From Rhodobacter sp. (GTDB lineage: Bacteria; Pseudomonadota; Alphaproteobacteria; Rhodobacterales; Rhodobacteraceae), in NCBI GenBank assembly GCA_030066215.1, contig JASJCA010000016.1, positions 1 to 64,000 of the forward strand: a stretch of DNA of 64,000 nt, read 5' to 3'. Numbering within the stretch: position 1 is the stretch's first letter; the number at the start of each line of letters is the position of its first letter. The position numbers and the translations under genes are program-made. The notes below the pieces were generated by a model that worked only from the letters and a program-made list of their open reading frames with translations, did not search any database and was not told the origin of the DNA. Positions 51,720 through 60,667 of this stretch are shown here, in pieces.

Positions 51720-52269
51720 CCTGACCGCGATCCCGCCGCTCGGCGGCCACGACGAAACCACAGGCGATCTGCGGCTGCGCGAACGCGGCGACCTCGCGCT
51801 GGTCTCGATCGCCGTGCCGCTCGGCGGCGAGGCCACGCTGGCCAAGGCGCTGCGATCCGCCTTCAAGCTGGACCTGCCCGACCCCGGCCGCTTCTCCGCC
51901 AGCGCAACCCACTACCTGATCCGCACCGGCCCCGATCAGCTGCTGCTGGCCTTCGCTCACGCCGCACCCGACGCCGAGCCCCGGGTCGCCAAGGCCCTGA
52001 AGGGGGCAGCTTATACCACCGACCAGACCGGCGCCTGGGCGGTGCTGGAGCTGTCGGGGCCCAACTGCCGCACCGTACTGGAACGGATCTGCCCGCTCGA
52101 CCTTCACGATATGGCCTTCCCCGTCGGCGCCGCGCACCGCACGTTGATGGAGCATCTCGGCGTGCTGATCCTGCACACCGACGCCGACACCTTCCTGCTG
52201 ATGTCGGCCAGTTCCTCTGCGATGTCGTTTCTGCATGCGCTGCGAACCTCGATCCGGTATGTGTCCTGA
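51712..52269 (+). CDS. soxG: Sarcosine oxidase, gamma subunit
   Basis: A 185-residue protein starting with GTG 51712, 8 bases inside soxA. Typical stretches: VSIAVPLGGEATLAKALRSAF, PDQLLLAFAH, AVLELSGPNCRTVLERICPLDLH and GVLILHTDADTFLL. The gamma subunit shares the aminomethyltransferase fold and completes the alpha-beta-gamma-delta complex. folD begins 30 bases later. Confidence 0.92.
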   Translation: MADLTAIPPLGGHDETTGDLRLRERGDLALVSIAVPLGGEATLAKALRSAFKLDLPDPGRFSASATHYLIRTGPDQLLLAFAHAAPDAEPRVAKALKGAAYTTDQTGAWAVLELSGPNCRTVLERICPLDLHDMAFPVGAAHRTLMEHLGVLILHTDADTFLLMSASSSAMSFLHALRTSIRYVS

Positions 52270-52299
52270 CCGAAAGCCGGCGGACATAGAGGCAACGAC

Positions 52300-53202
52300 G
52301 TGGCAGCAACAATCATCGACGGAAAGGCCTTTGCGGCGCGGGTCCGCGCCCAGGTGGCAGGGCAAGTTGCGCGGCTGACGTCAGAGCATGGCATCACCCC
52401 CGGCCTGGCCGTCGTTCTGGTGGGCGAGGACCCGGCCAGCCAGGTTTATGTGCGTTCGAAGGGCAAGATGACCATCGAGGTCGGAATGGCCTCTTTCGAA
52501 CATCGGTTGCCGGAAACCGCCACGGAGGGTGAGTTGTTGGATCTGGTGGATTGCTTGAACAAAGACGACCAGGTTCATGGGATTTTGGTGCAACTGCCCC
52601 TTCCTGATCACCTCAATTCCAACCTTGTGATCAATGCGATCGACCCGGCGAAGGATGTAGACGGTTTCCACATTTCGAATGTCGGACGTCTGGGGACCGG
52701 TCAAAATGCAATGGTCCCCTGCACCCCGCTCGGCTGTTTGCTGATGCTGCGCGACACCCACGGCTCGCTTTCGGGCCTGGACGCAGTCGTGATCGGACGG
52801 TCGAATATCGTTGGCAAGCCAATGTTCAACCTGCTTTTGGGCGAAAGCTGCACCGTAACCGTTGCACATTCGCGAACCAAGGACCTGCCGAAGGTCGTGC
52901 GCCGGGCGGATATCGTGGTGGCCGCGGTCGGGCGCCCCAACATGGTCAAGGGCAACTGGATCAAACCCGGCGCGACGGTGATAGACGTCGGCATCAACCG
53001 GATCGACGCACCGGAGCGGGGCGAGGGCAAGACCCGACTGGTCGGCGATGTCGAGTTCGACAGCGCGGCGCAAGTCGCGGGGGCCATAACCCCGGTTCCC
53101 GGGGGCGTCGGGCCGATGACCATCGCCTGCCTGCTCGCCAACACTTTGACGGCCTGCTGCCGAGCGAACGGTCTGCCCGAGCCCGAAGGCCTGACAGTCT
53201 GA
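52300..53202 (+). CDS. folD: Methylene-THF dehydrogenase/cyclohydrolase
   Basis: A 300-residue bifunctional FolD starting with GTG. Catalytic Lys is in [11 protein letters not shown], with VQLPLPDHL, the NADP loop [18 protein letters not shown] and the C-terminal [14 protein letters not shown]. It oxidises 5,10-methylene-THF, the product of sarcosine oxidase, to 10-formyl-THF. The position directly after soxG shows its job in this operon. G+C and codon use appear slightly lower than in the sox genes upstream, by eye. Confidence 0.96.
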   Translation: MAATIIDGKAFAARVRAQVAGQVARLTSEHGITPGLAVVLVGEDPASQVYVRSKGKMTIEVGMASFEHRLPETATEGELLDLVDCLNKDDQVHGILVQLPLPDHLNSNLVINAIDPAKDVDGFHISNVGRLGTGQNAMVPCTPLGCLLMLRDTHGSLSGLDAVVIGRSNIVGKPMFNLLLGESCTVTVAHSRTKDLPKVVRRADIVVAAVGRPNMVKGNWIKPGATVIDVGINRIDAPERGEGKTRLVGDVEFDSAAQVAGAITPVPGGVGPMTIACLLANTLTACCRANGLPEPEGLTV

Positions 53203-53492
53203 CACATTTGCCGGGCGCGCTCAGTTAGGCCGACCGGGTCAGAAATACTTGATCGCTGCCGGTCGCTGCTGCGATCGGCCGGGTGAGACTTGGTTGAGCC
53301 GCACGGACGCAGCCGGCCAGAGGTCGACACTTGCCGTCTAGCGTCGTGCCGGGCACCAGGCGCCCCGCTCCACCCGATGTGAGTCACCCGCATTCACTTC
53401 CTGGGTCGCCAAGACTCCATGCCGCGTATATCAGGCGCGACCGCGCCGCCGCTCTTGCCCTTGCCAAGGCCTTGGGCTCTAGTCGCCCGGTC
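53203..53492. other. Non-coding gap between folD and the EamA gene
   Basis: 290 bases. An open frame continuous with the EamA gene starts at 53331 but its first 54 codons have no transporter-like character. No terminator with a T-run was seen after folD. Promoter elements are not clear. Confidence 0.4.
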
Positions 53493-54404
53493 ATGTCCCA
53501 GCCTGCACCCACCTCTTCCCGGCCGCTCGCCGGCATCGTCTGGATGCTGATCACTGGCGCGCAATTCGTCGCCGTCACTGCGATCGTCAAGCATGTAGGC
53601 TCGGACATCCCCGCGCCGCAGGCCGCGTTCCTACGCTATCTTTTGGGCCTCGTCTTCTTCCTGCCAATGATCCGCCCAATGCTGCGCGCCGGGCTCGACC
53701 GCAGCGCGATGCAGCTCTTCGGCCTGCGCGGCGTCGCGCATGCCATCGGCGTCACCTTATGGTTCTACGCCATGACCCAGATCCCGATCGCCGAGGTCAC
53801 CGCGATGAACTACATCTCGCCGGTTTACGTCACCATCGGCGCGGCACTGTTTCTCAGCGAACGCCTCGCCGTGCGCCGCATCGCCGCCGTCGTCGCCGCG
53901 CTGGTCGGGGCGCTGATCATCCTGCGCCCCGGCGTGCGCGAGGTGTCGCCGGGCCACCTGGCGATGCTGGTCAATGCGGTGCTCTTCGCCGCCTCCTACC
54001 TGATCGCCAAGATCATGGCCGACCGGATGCCCGCCGCGGTCGTTGTCGGCTGGCTGTCGATCATCGTCACAATCGTGCTGGCCCCGCTCGCCATCGCCGT
54101 TTGGGTGCCGCCGAGCGCCGAAGACCTGGCCTGGCTGCTTCTGGTCGCGGCTTTCGCCACCGGCGGGCACTACACCATGACGCTGGCGTTCCGCGCCGCG
54201 CCGATCGCGGTCACCCAGCCCGTCACCTTCCTACAGCTCGTCTGGGCCACACTGCTCGGCGCGCTGGTCTTCGGCGAGCCGGCTGATGCCTGGGTGATCT
54301 TCGGCGGCGGGGTGATCATCGCCTCCGTCAGCTACATCGCCTGGCGCGAGGCGGTGCTGCGGCGCCGCGCCACGACCCCTCCGGCTGTGGCCACCAAGGT
54401 CTGA
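53493..54404 (+). CDS. EamA-family (DMT) transporter
   Basis: A 303-residue inner-membrane protein with ten predicted TM helices in two EamA halves (about 10-140 and 150-290). GIVWMLITGAQFVAVTAIVKH opens the first half, and QIPIAEVTAMNYISPVYVTIGA and TQPVTFLQLVWATLLGALVFGE are the conserved substrate-path helices. Such carriers export amino acids or metabolites; the cargo is unknown. ATG 53493 gives the standard family length. Confidence 0.88.
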   Translation: MSQPAPTSSRPLAGIVWMLITGAQFVAVTAIVKHVGSDIPAPQAAFLRYLLGLVFFLPMIRPMLRAGLDRSAMQLFGLRGVAHAIGVTLWFYAMTQIPIAEVTAMNYISPVYVTIGAALFLSERLAVRRIAAVVAALVGALIILRPGVREVSPGHLAMLVNAVLFAASYLIAKIMADRMPAAVVVGWLSIIVTIVLAPLAIAVWVPPSAEDLAWLLLVAAFATGGHYTMTLAFRAAPIAVTQPVTFLQLVWATLLGALVFGEPADAWVIFGGGVIIASVSYIAWREAVLRRRATTPPAVATKV

Positions 54405-54476
54405 TCGCGCGGGCGGACGAAACCTTTGCCCGATCGCGCCCGCGCCACTAGACTGCGGCCAAGAGCGGAGGGTGCG

Positions 54477-55868
54477 ATGGCAAATTTCAGGCTTCTGATC
54501 CTTGCGGCGGCGGTCGCCGGCGCCGGAACTGCGGTCAAAGCGGAACTGCAGATCTGCAACGACACCGGCCAGACCCAAAGCGTGTCGATCGGCTACAAGG
54601 GCGACGACGACTGGACCTCGGAAGGGTGGTGGAACATCGCGCCCGGCGACTGCGCCACGCCGGTCACGGGCGATCTGAAGAAACGCTACTACTACTACCG
54701 CGCCGAGGTCGATGGCGGTGATTTCGAGGGCGAAAACTATTTCTTCTGCACCACCACCGAGGAATACACCATCGTCGGCGACACCGAGTGCGAGGATCGT
54801 GGCTACGACCGCGAGAGCTTTACCGAAATCGACACCGGTGAAACCGCCACAGCCTTCACCTACCGGATTACCGAGGCCGAGACCGGCGGCGCGGCCGATG
54901 GCGGCGAAGAGCTGGGCCTGGAGTTCTGCAATGAGACCGCCGAGACGCAAAGCGTGTCGGTGGCCTACGAGGGCGACGACGGCTTCGTCTCGGAAGGCTG
55001 GTGGAACGTCGAGCCCGGCGATTGCGCAACGCCGCTGGGGGGCGCGCTGAAGAAGCGATATTACTATTACCGGACCGAGGTGCAGGGCGCGCCGTCGATC
55101 ACTGGCAGCTACAATTTCTGCACCACGCCCGAGGCCTACACCATCACGGGTGACAGCGACTGCGAGGCGCGCGGCTACGATACCGAGGGCTTCGCCGAGA
55201 TCGACACCGGGCCGACCTCCAAATTCTACTCGGTGGCGATGACCACCGACCAGGGCAGCGATGTCAGCGAAGAGCCGTCCGCGCCGGTCGAGACCGAGGC
55301 CGGGGCAGGTCTGCGGATCTGCAACGAGACCGACAACGCGCAAGAGCTGTCCTTCGGCTATAATGGTGCCGAGGGCTGGACCTCGGAAGGCTGGTGGATC
55401 GTCGATCCCGGCGAGTGCGTCGAACCGGCGCTCGACGGCACGAACCGCCGCTACGTCTACTACCGCGCGGAGATCGGCGGCGGCCCGTTCGAGGGCCAGA
55501 ACTATTTCTTCTGCACCACACCCGAAGAATACACCATTATCGGCGACAGCGACTGCGAGGCGCGCGGCTACGACCGCGAGGACTTCCGCGAGATCGACAC
55601 CGGCAGCACCTTGGGGACCTTCACCTTCACGCTGGTGCGCGACGAGGACCTGCCGATGACCGATCCCGGTCCGACAGCAGATCCGACCCCGGAGCCAGAA
55701 CCCGTCCCGACGCCCGAGCCGACCCCGGTGCCGGGCTTCGATTTTGGCGAGGGCAGCGGTACCGTCGGCGAGGACCCCGAACCGGAACCCGAGCCCGAGC
55801 CGGAAGTCGCGCCCGAGCCGGAGGACGAACCCCGCCGCACCATCCGCCGCGGCGGCTCACGCGGCTAG
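54477..55868 (+). CDS. Exported protein with three DUF1036 domains and Pro-Glu tail
   Basis: A 463-residue protein. Signal peptide RLLILAAAVAGAGTAVKA; three copies of DUF1036 (about 22-135, 145-255, 275-385), each with x-ICNxTxx-Q, WTSEGWWNI/V, PGDC, YYYYRAE and an FFCTT/EEYTI block followed by CEDRGYD. The tail (390-463) consists of Pro-Glu dipeptides and ends in basic residues. Conserved Cys pairs suggest disulfides, so it is periplasmic or outside. GGAGG precedes the ATG. Function of DUF1036 is unknown. The next protein has one domain copy. Confidence 0.86.
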   Translation: MANFRLLILAAAVAGAGTAVKAELQICNDTGQTQSVSIGYKGDDDWTSEGWWNIAPGDCATPVTGDLKKRYYYYRAEVDGGDFEGENYFFCTTTEEYTIVGDTECEDRGYDRESFTEIDTGETATAFTYRITEAETGGAADGGEELGLEFCNETAETQSVSVAYEGDDGFVSEGWWNVEPGDCATPLGGALKKRYYYYRTEVQGAPSITGSYNFCTTPEAYTITGDSDCEARGYDTEGFAEIDTGPTSKFYSVAMTTDQGSDVSEEPSAPVETEAGAGLRICNETDNAQELSFGYNGAEGWTSEGWWIVDPGECVEPALDGTNRRYVYYRAEIGGGPFEGQNYFFCTTPEEYTIIGDSDCEARGYDREDFREIDTGSTLGTFTFTLVRDEDLPMTDPGPTADPTPEPEPVPTPEPTPVPGFDFGEGSGTVGEDPEPEPEPEPEVAPEPEDEPRRTIRRGGSRG

Positions 55869-55920
55869 GCCGGGATGCGGGGCGTGGGATCGCCTTGGCG
55901 CGGTCGTTTGCGCGATGCCC

Positions 55921-56090
55921 CGGGCACGGAATCAAGGCCGCAGGCCGCCGTGCCCATCGCCGCCCCGCCCCGGAGGGGTGGCGATTGGTCGACACCAGCG
56001 CATCGCGTGAGGTCCTACGGACTCCACAGCCAAAAAGCGCCACCGTTCAGACGTCAGCTCGCCACCCCGCGGGTCGGCGATGGGCACGGC
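55921..56090 (-). repeat. Structured intergenic repeat, copy F (inverted)
   Basis: Opposite orientation to the other five. On the minus strand, left arm GCCGTGCCCATCGCCGACCC (56090-56071), right arm CGGGGCGGCGATGGGCACGG (about 55964-55945), and 3' hairpin GGGCACGG-CGGCC-TGC-GGCC-TTGATT-CCGTGCCC ending at 55921. Left GCCGTGCCC pairs exactly with right GGGCACGGC. It lies between two DUF1036 genes on the plus strand; the start of the second lies only 18-57 bases beyond it. Confidence 0.92.
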
Positions 56091-56146
56091 TTCCCAACAG
56101 ATGGCCGATGGCTGGGTCCTCCCAAACCCCAATGCCCCCCGCTCCG

Positions 56147-57304
56147 ATGCTCGGGCGAATAGCCCCCGCCCTCGCGGGTGCCGCCGTTCTGGCGGCGCTC
56201 GCAGCGCCGGCGCTGGCAGGGCTCGAGATCTGCAACGAGACCGACCTGCAGCAAAGTGTCGCCATCGGCTACAAGGGCGACCGCGACTGGACCTCGGAAG
56301 GCTGGTGGAACATCGACCCCGGCGACTGCGCGCTCGTGGTCGACGGTGACCTAAAGCAACGCTATTACTACTACCGCGCCGAGAGCGATGGCCGCGAATT
56401 CCAGGGTCAGCGCTATGTCTTCTGCACCCAGACCGAGGTCTTCACCATCGTCGGCGACACCGACTGCGAGGACCGGGGCTTCGCGGCCCAAGAGTTCCGC
56501 GAAATCGACACCGGCGCCACTGCCACCAAGTTCACACTGTCGCTCGTCGACACCGGCGGCGGAAGCCAGCCGACCACAAAGATCGGCGGCAAGTCCGGAC
56601 CCGCCAGCGGCACTGCGACCATCGAAACCCCACCCCCGGGGCCGCGCATCGTCAGCGACGACACTCAATCATTGACCCAACCGCCACCTGAGACGCTGCC
56701 AGTGACGGTGAGCCTCGAAGATCTCTCCAGCGGTATGGCCCCTGGCCATCACGGCGACGCCTTCACCACGGACGCTTTGTTTCAGGGCTGCGAGATCGAG
56801 GACGGCCGCGAGTATTGCGGATTCCACGCCGGCGAATGGAAGCTGCGCGCCTTCCACAAGGGACCGACGCCAAACGAGTTGCTCTATGCGCTCGAGGGCA
56901 TGGCGGTGAATTCTCCGGTCGAAATCGAGGGCGATGTGGTCGAAGCTGCCGGCAACCAGATGGCAGTCGTGGTGCGCGAGGTCCGTCCCAAGCCCGGCGC
57001 CGACCGCGACTCTCAGCTGCGCGCAGCGTTGCAGGGCGACTGGGTCGATTCAGGTGACGCGGGCGCCGAGATCACCGTGCGTGGATCCGAGATCTACCGC
57101 CGGTCCGAAGGCACCTTCGCCGGCGCCGCGTTCTGGCGGATTGCCCGCACCTGCGATCCGGCCGGCGGTAAGGGGCCCGTGATCCTGCAGACCGAAGCCG
57201 GGGGCGGTCGAACCGCCTGTTTCGTCATCACCGCCGCCGATGGCCGGCGGCTTGAGTTGGCCGACCCGCGCCACGGCGGTGCCTTGCGCTATCGCCGTCC
57301 CTGA
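56147..57304 (+). CDS. Exported DUF1036 protein with extra C-terminal domain
   Basis: A 385-residue protein. Signal peptide LGRIAPALAGAAVLAALAAP; one DUF1036 domain (about 25-135, ICNETDLQQSVAIGYKGD, WTSEGWWNIDPGDC, FCTQTEVFTIVG); a linker rich in Thr/Pro; and a C-terminal part (about 210-385) with ALQGDWVDSGDAGAEITVRG and a final GGALRYRR. The tail resembles lipocalin-like assessors only faintly. ATGs at 56108 and 56132 are alternatives; none has a good ribosome binding site. It is a paralogue of the upstream gene, with repeat copy F between them. Confidence 0.78.
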   Translation: MLGRIAPALAGAAVLAALAAPALAGLEICNETDLQQSVAIGYKGDRDWTSEGWWNIDPGDCALVVDGDLKQRYYYYRAESDGREFQGQRYVFCTQTEVFTIVGDTDCEDRGFAAQEFREIDTGATATKFTLSLVDTGGGSQPTTKIGGKSGPASGTATIETPPPGPRIVSDDTQSLTQPPPETLPVTVSLEDLSSGMAPGHHGDAFTTDALFQGCEIEDGREYCGFHAGEWKLRAFHKGPTPNELLYALEGMAVNSPVEIEGDVVEAAGNQMAVVVREVRPKPGADRDSQLRAALQGDWVDSGDAGAEITVRGSEIYRRSEGTFAGAAFWRIARTCDPAGGKGPVILQTEAGGGRTACFVITAADGRRLELADPRHGGALRYRRP

Positions 57305-57533
57305 GCGTCGACCGAGATTGTGTCTCCGCTGTGCATGGGCCGAAAGTTCGCGTCCGACTCGCCTCGCTTCATGACGCAATGGCTGCTGCCGGTTTGGATT
57401 GTTCACGATACGCCACCAAATGAAGCGCGATACGTCCGAATTCCGGCACAATTGCGGCATTTGTTTGTCCGGACGGGCCGGGGCAGCTAGGGTCTATTGG
57501 ACGGAGGGGGCGCGATCTGACTGGGGTTCAGTG

Positions 57534-57881
57534 ATGCGCAAAATCGACAGCAGCGTGCTCGGCATTGACCAAGGCAACGCTTTGCTCTTCTCGGATTTCG
57601 ATGTGGGTGGCGAGATGTGGACCGGAGACGGACCACGCTGCAAACGGGTGCCGGTGAATTTCAGCGAAAAGTATCGCAGCAAGCCCGCCGTCCAGGTTCA
57701 GATCGACATGTGGGACATGGACGTACGCTATAACCAGCGCGCCGAGATCAAGGCCGAAAACATCTCGCGCGACGGGTTCGAGATCGTCTTCAAAACCTGG
57801 GGCGACACCAAAGTCGCGCGCGTGGCCGCAAGTTGGACCGCCATGGGGCAGATCGGCTACGAAGATGACTGGGAAGTCTGA
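57534..57881 (+). CDS. H-type lectin domain protein
   Basis: A 115-residue protein that is almost entirely one H-type lectin domain: ALLFSDFDVGGEMWTGDGPR, VPVNFSEKYRSKPAVQVQID, W-D-M-D and EIVFKTWGDTKVARVAASWTAMG. The domain binds N-acetylgalactosamine in animals. No signal peptide is visible, so if secreted it uses another route. ATG 57534 is preceded by GGGG. The 228-base upstream gap has no further gene. Confidence 0.8.
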   Translation: MRKIDSSVLGIDQGNALLFSDFDVGGEMWTGDGPRCKRVPVNFSEKYRSKPAVQVQIDMWDMDVRYNQRAEIKAENISRDGFEIVFKTWGDTKVARVAASWTAMGQIGYEDDWEV

Positions 57882-58145
57882 CCAGCGGACGGGGTGACGG
57901 GGCCAAGTGCTCCAAGCCGCTGCCGGATCTCCCAGCCCAACATACGAACCGGCCCGCACACCGGCGATTTGGCGATCCGCCCCGCCGAGGCCGTTGGCGT
58001 GCAGAGATTTTTGACGGCGCAGGCAAAGCGCGTTGCCCCAACTTGGATCTCCGAACAGTAATTTGAGGCCAATCAGCAGCCCTATGGCCGATACCAATCC
58101 CGCTCAAATCAGTGGAGCACCACGGCGTCGTCACGGACCACGCAT

Positions 58146-60515
58146 CTAGGCCGCCGCTGCGATCAGATTCGCCATCAGCCGGAACGCCCCTGGCACGAGA
58201 TTCTCCATCTGATGATGCAAAATCAACGCACAATGCGTATGTCGCCCGCGCCCAATCCTGGCTGACAGCAGCGCCCCCTGATGCGGCGCCTCGCCGGGAT
58301 CGGCCATTGACAGAAGCGGCGTGTATGCGGGGTCCCACGACCGGGCGAAGTAAAGCCCGCGCTCTTTGTGCCAGCCGTCCCAATCCGTTTCCCCAATCCG
58401 GTTCGGCGTTGTCAGCAAAGCATGGTCCGGCGCCAGGTGCGTCACCTGCGCGGTCTCGTCTGTCACCCGCCAGCGCAAAGACGGCTGGCCAATCTCGAGC
58501 CGCCGCGGCGGCACAGCGTCGGGGTCCCAATTGTCCCACGGACGGTGGTAGAGCGTCACCAGATGCCCGCCGGCCTCGACCCAGTCACGCAGGACCGGCG
58601 CGGCCTCGGCCAGACCCGGGCGGAAGCGGAAGGCGAAGATGCCCACGACCAGACTGTCGTAGCGGTCCAGCGCCGCGACCGAGCCGAGCGCTGCGTCCGG
58701 CACCTCTTCGACCTCAGCCCCAAGCGCGGCAAGCCAATGCCCCACACGGTCGTTGCCGCCGCCAATATAGCCGACCCGCGCCTTCGGCAGGGCCACGTCC
58801 AGAACGCGCAGGCGCAGGACTGCCGGGGCGGACTGCAGCGTCGGCGGGATGTGGGCATGGTCGATGCGGCGGACCGTCCGGGCCGGCATGCCGTCAAGCG
58901 CGAGCGGCAGGTCGTAGAGGCCCTCGGCCACGTCCTCGGGCAGCGTCACCGCGATGCTGTGCCCTGCCGGATCGGCGCGCCATCCGGCCGGCAGATCGAA
59001 CGCGGGCGCCGTACCGCCTGGATGCAGCCCGCTCAGCACCACGTCGATGCGGCGCTCGGGCCGCGCGCGGTTCAGGACGGCGCGTTCCGGGCTCAGCGCC
59101 GCGGTCACCGCGGGCTCGGCGACGGGCGGCGTGACAAAGGCAGTGCGGGTGGCGCTGGTCAGCCCATGGGCGGTGACACGGGTCACCAGGGCCGGTGCGG
59201 GCGGATGCAGCGGATCGAAGGCGGCGCGGTAGGGGTCGTGCAAAGCGGCCGAGGCGGACAACGCGACCCCGGCGCCCTCGGGCGACCAGCCTGCCGGCGG
59301 GTCGAGGGCGGTCTCGACGGCCTCGGCGGCGCCTTGGCGGGTTTCCACGGCGACGGCGGTGCGGTCGCCGGGACGGAGCCAGGTCCGATCGGCCTGCGCC
59401 GCGGTCTCGACGCCCAGGGCCAGGGCGATCACCTGCGCTAGCTGCGCCTCCTTCCGGTCGAGCCGGTGCAGCACCTCGGCCGCCGCGCCCTCGGGGCAAT
59501 CGGCTCGAGCCACCCGGACCGCCCCAAGCGCCGCAGAGGCATGCCGGGCCACGGCGGCGCCGTCGGGAAAACCGGCAAGCGCGGCCTCGATCCCGGCCTG
59601 GGCCTCCCCCAGCGGCGCCGCCAGCCCCGGCGCCCCGGCACAGCCGGCCAGATCGGCCAAGGTCGGCGGCAGCCCCGATGCCACCGCCACGTCGGGCCCG
59701 TCCACGCGCGAGGTCACCAGGTGCAGCGGCCAGTCGCGCTCCTGCCCCGGCGCGATCCACCGGCCCATGCCCTGCGAGCGGTGGAAAGCCCGCGATTGCT
59801 GGGCAATCTGGGCGTGACTCCACCCGCTCACCGTGTCTATCCCAGCACCCGCCACCACCAGCGTCGCCTCCGGCGGCGGCACCTCGTCGTCATAGGACCC
59901 GCCGCCGCCGCCCCAGGCCGGCAGGTAGAGCTTCTTGACCTGCCACACCGGCAGGTCACTGTCCAAGAATCCGGGATCGGCGGCGGCCTTCATCGCCGCA
60001 TGCGCCGTCTCGGTCATCGCCCTGTGGTGGCCATGCTGACCCGGCACGTCCAGGAACGTGGGGCAGAGCACGTCCGGTCGCTCGGCCCGCACGATCTGCA
60101 CGAACCGCGACAGCGTCCGCGCGCGGCCCCATTTGCCCAGCGTCTCGGCCCCGCTCTTAGAGAACCCGAAATCGAAGATGGTGTCGTCCGGCGCCTCCGA
60201 CAGCCAATAAAGCCGCATCCCCAGCCAGTCGGCGGCCCGTTCCATCTCGGCCGTGCGCAGCGCGCCCAGATCGGCCCCGGCCTCGGTGCCGATGTCGTTC
60301 TGCCCGCCCTCGCCGCGATTGGCGCAGGCATAGGCGATGTCGATCCCCTGGCCGAGCCGCAGCGCCGCCAGCATCGCCGTGGTCTCGTCGTCGGGATGCG
60401 CGCCGGTCTGCAGAAACGACACCACCGTGCGCAGGGGCTGCATCGCCCACCAAAGACGCAGCACGCGCGGTCGGGTCATCTGCGTTACAATCCGGGCCTG
60501 GTCGGGCGTGGGCAT
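58146..60515 (-). CDS. PIG-L (LmbE)-family deacetylase, multidomain
   Basis: A 789-residue protein. The N-terminal PIG-L domain (about 20-290) has the zinc motif AHPDDET (about residue 41), CANRGEGGQNDIG and the later H-x-x-H in GQHGHHRAMTE. A middle beta-rich part and a C-terminal GATase-like part (about 620-789, VEAGGHLVTLYHRPWDNW, HTHCALILHHQ) follow. The family deacetylates N-acetylglucosamine-type sugars. ATG 60515 has GGTGGAGGAT upstream. It is divergent, 152 bases away, from a sugar-type ABC operon, so the imported compound is a candidate substrate. Confidence 0.88.
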   Translation of the reverse strand: MPTPDQARIVTQMTRPRVLRLWWAMQPLRTVVSFLQTGAHPDDETTAMLAALRLGQGIDIAYACANRGEGGQNDIGTEAGADLGALRTAEMERAADWLGMRLYWLSEAPDDTIFDFGFSKSGAETLGKWGRARTLSRFVQIVRAERPDVLCPTFLDVPGQHGHHRAMTETAHAAMKAAADPGFLDSDLPVWQVKKLYLPAWGGGGGSYDDEVPPPEATLVVAGAGIDTVSGWSHAQIAQQSRAFHRSQGMGRWIAPGQERDWPLHLVTSRVDGPDVAVASGLPPTLADLAGCAGAPGLAAPLGEAQAGIEAALAGFPDGAAVARHASAALGAVRVARADCPEGAAAEVLHRLDRKEAQLAQVIALALGVETAAQADRTWLRPGDRTAVAVETRQGAAEAVETALDPPAGWSPEGAGVALSASAALHDPYRAAFDPLHPPAPALVTRVTAHGLTSATRTAFVTPPVAEPAVTAALSPERAVLNRARPERRIDVVLSGLHPGGTAPAFDLPAGWRADPAGHSIAVTLPEDVAEGLYDLPLALDGMPARTVRRIDHAHIPPTLQSAPAVLRLRVLDVALPKARVGYIGGGNDRVGHWLAALGAEVEEVPDAALGSVAALDRYDSLVVGIFAFRFRPGLAEAAPVLRDWVEAGGHLVTLYHRPWDNWDPDAVPPRRLEIGQPSLRWRVTDETAQVTHLAPDHALLTTPNRIGETDWDGWHKERGLYFARSWDPAYTPLLSMADPGEAPHQGALLSARIGRGRHTHCALILHHQMENLVPGAFRLMANLIAAAA

Positions 60516-60667
60516 GGGGTATCCTCCACCGCCTAGACTGGCACCCCGGCCCCGCCCCGGTAAAGCCGGTTTGCAAAATCCCGGCCAGCGGATACGCTGA
60601 ACCTCGGAAACCAGAGGGCGCCAAGCCCCAACGCATTTCAACGCCAATCAGATCAGGGAGAAAGACC

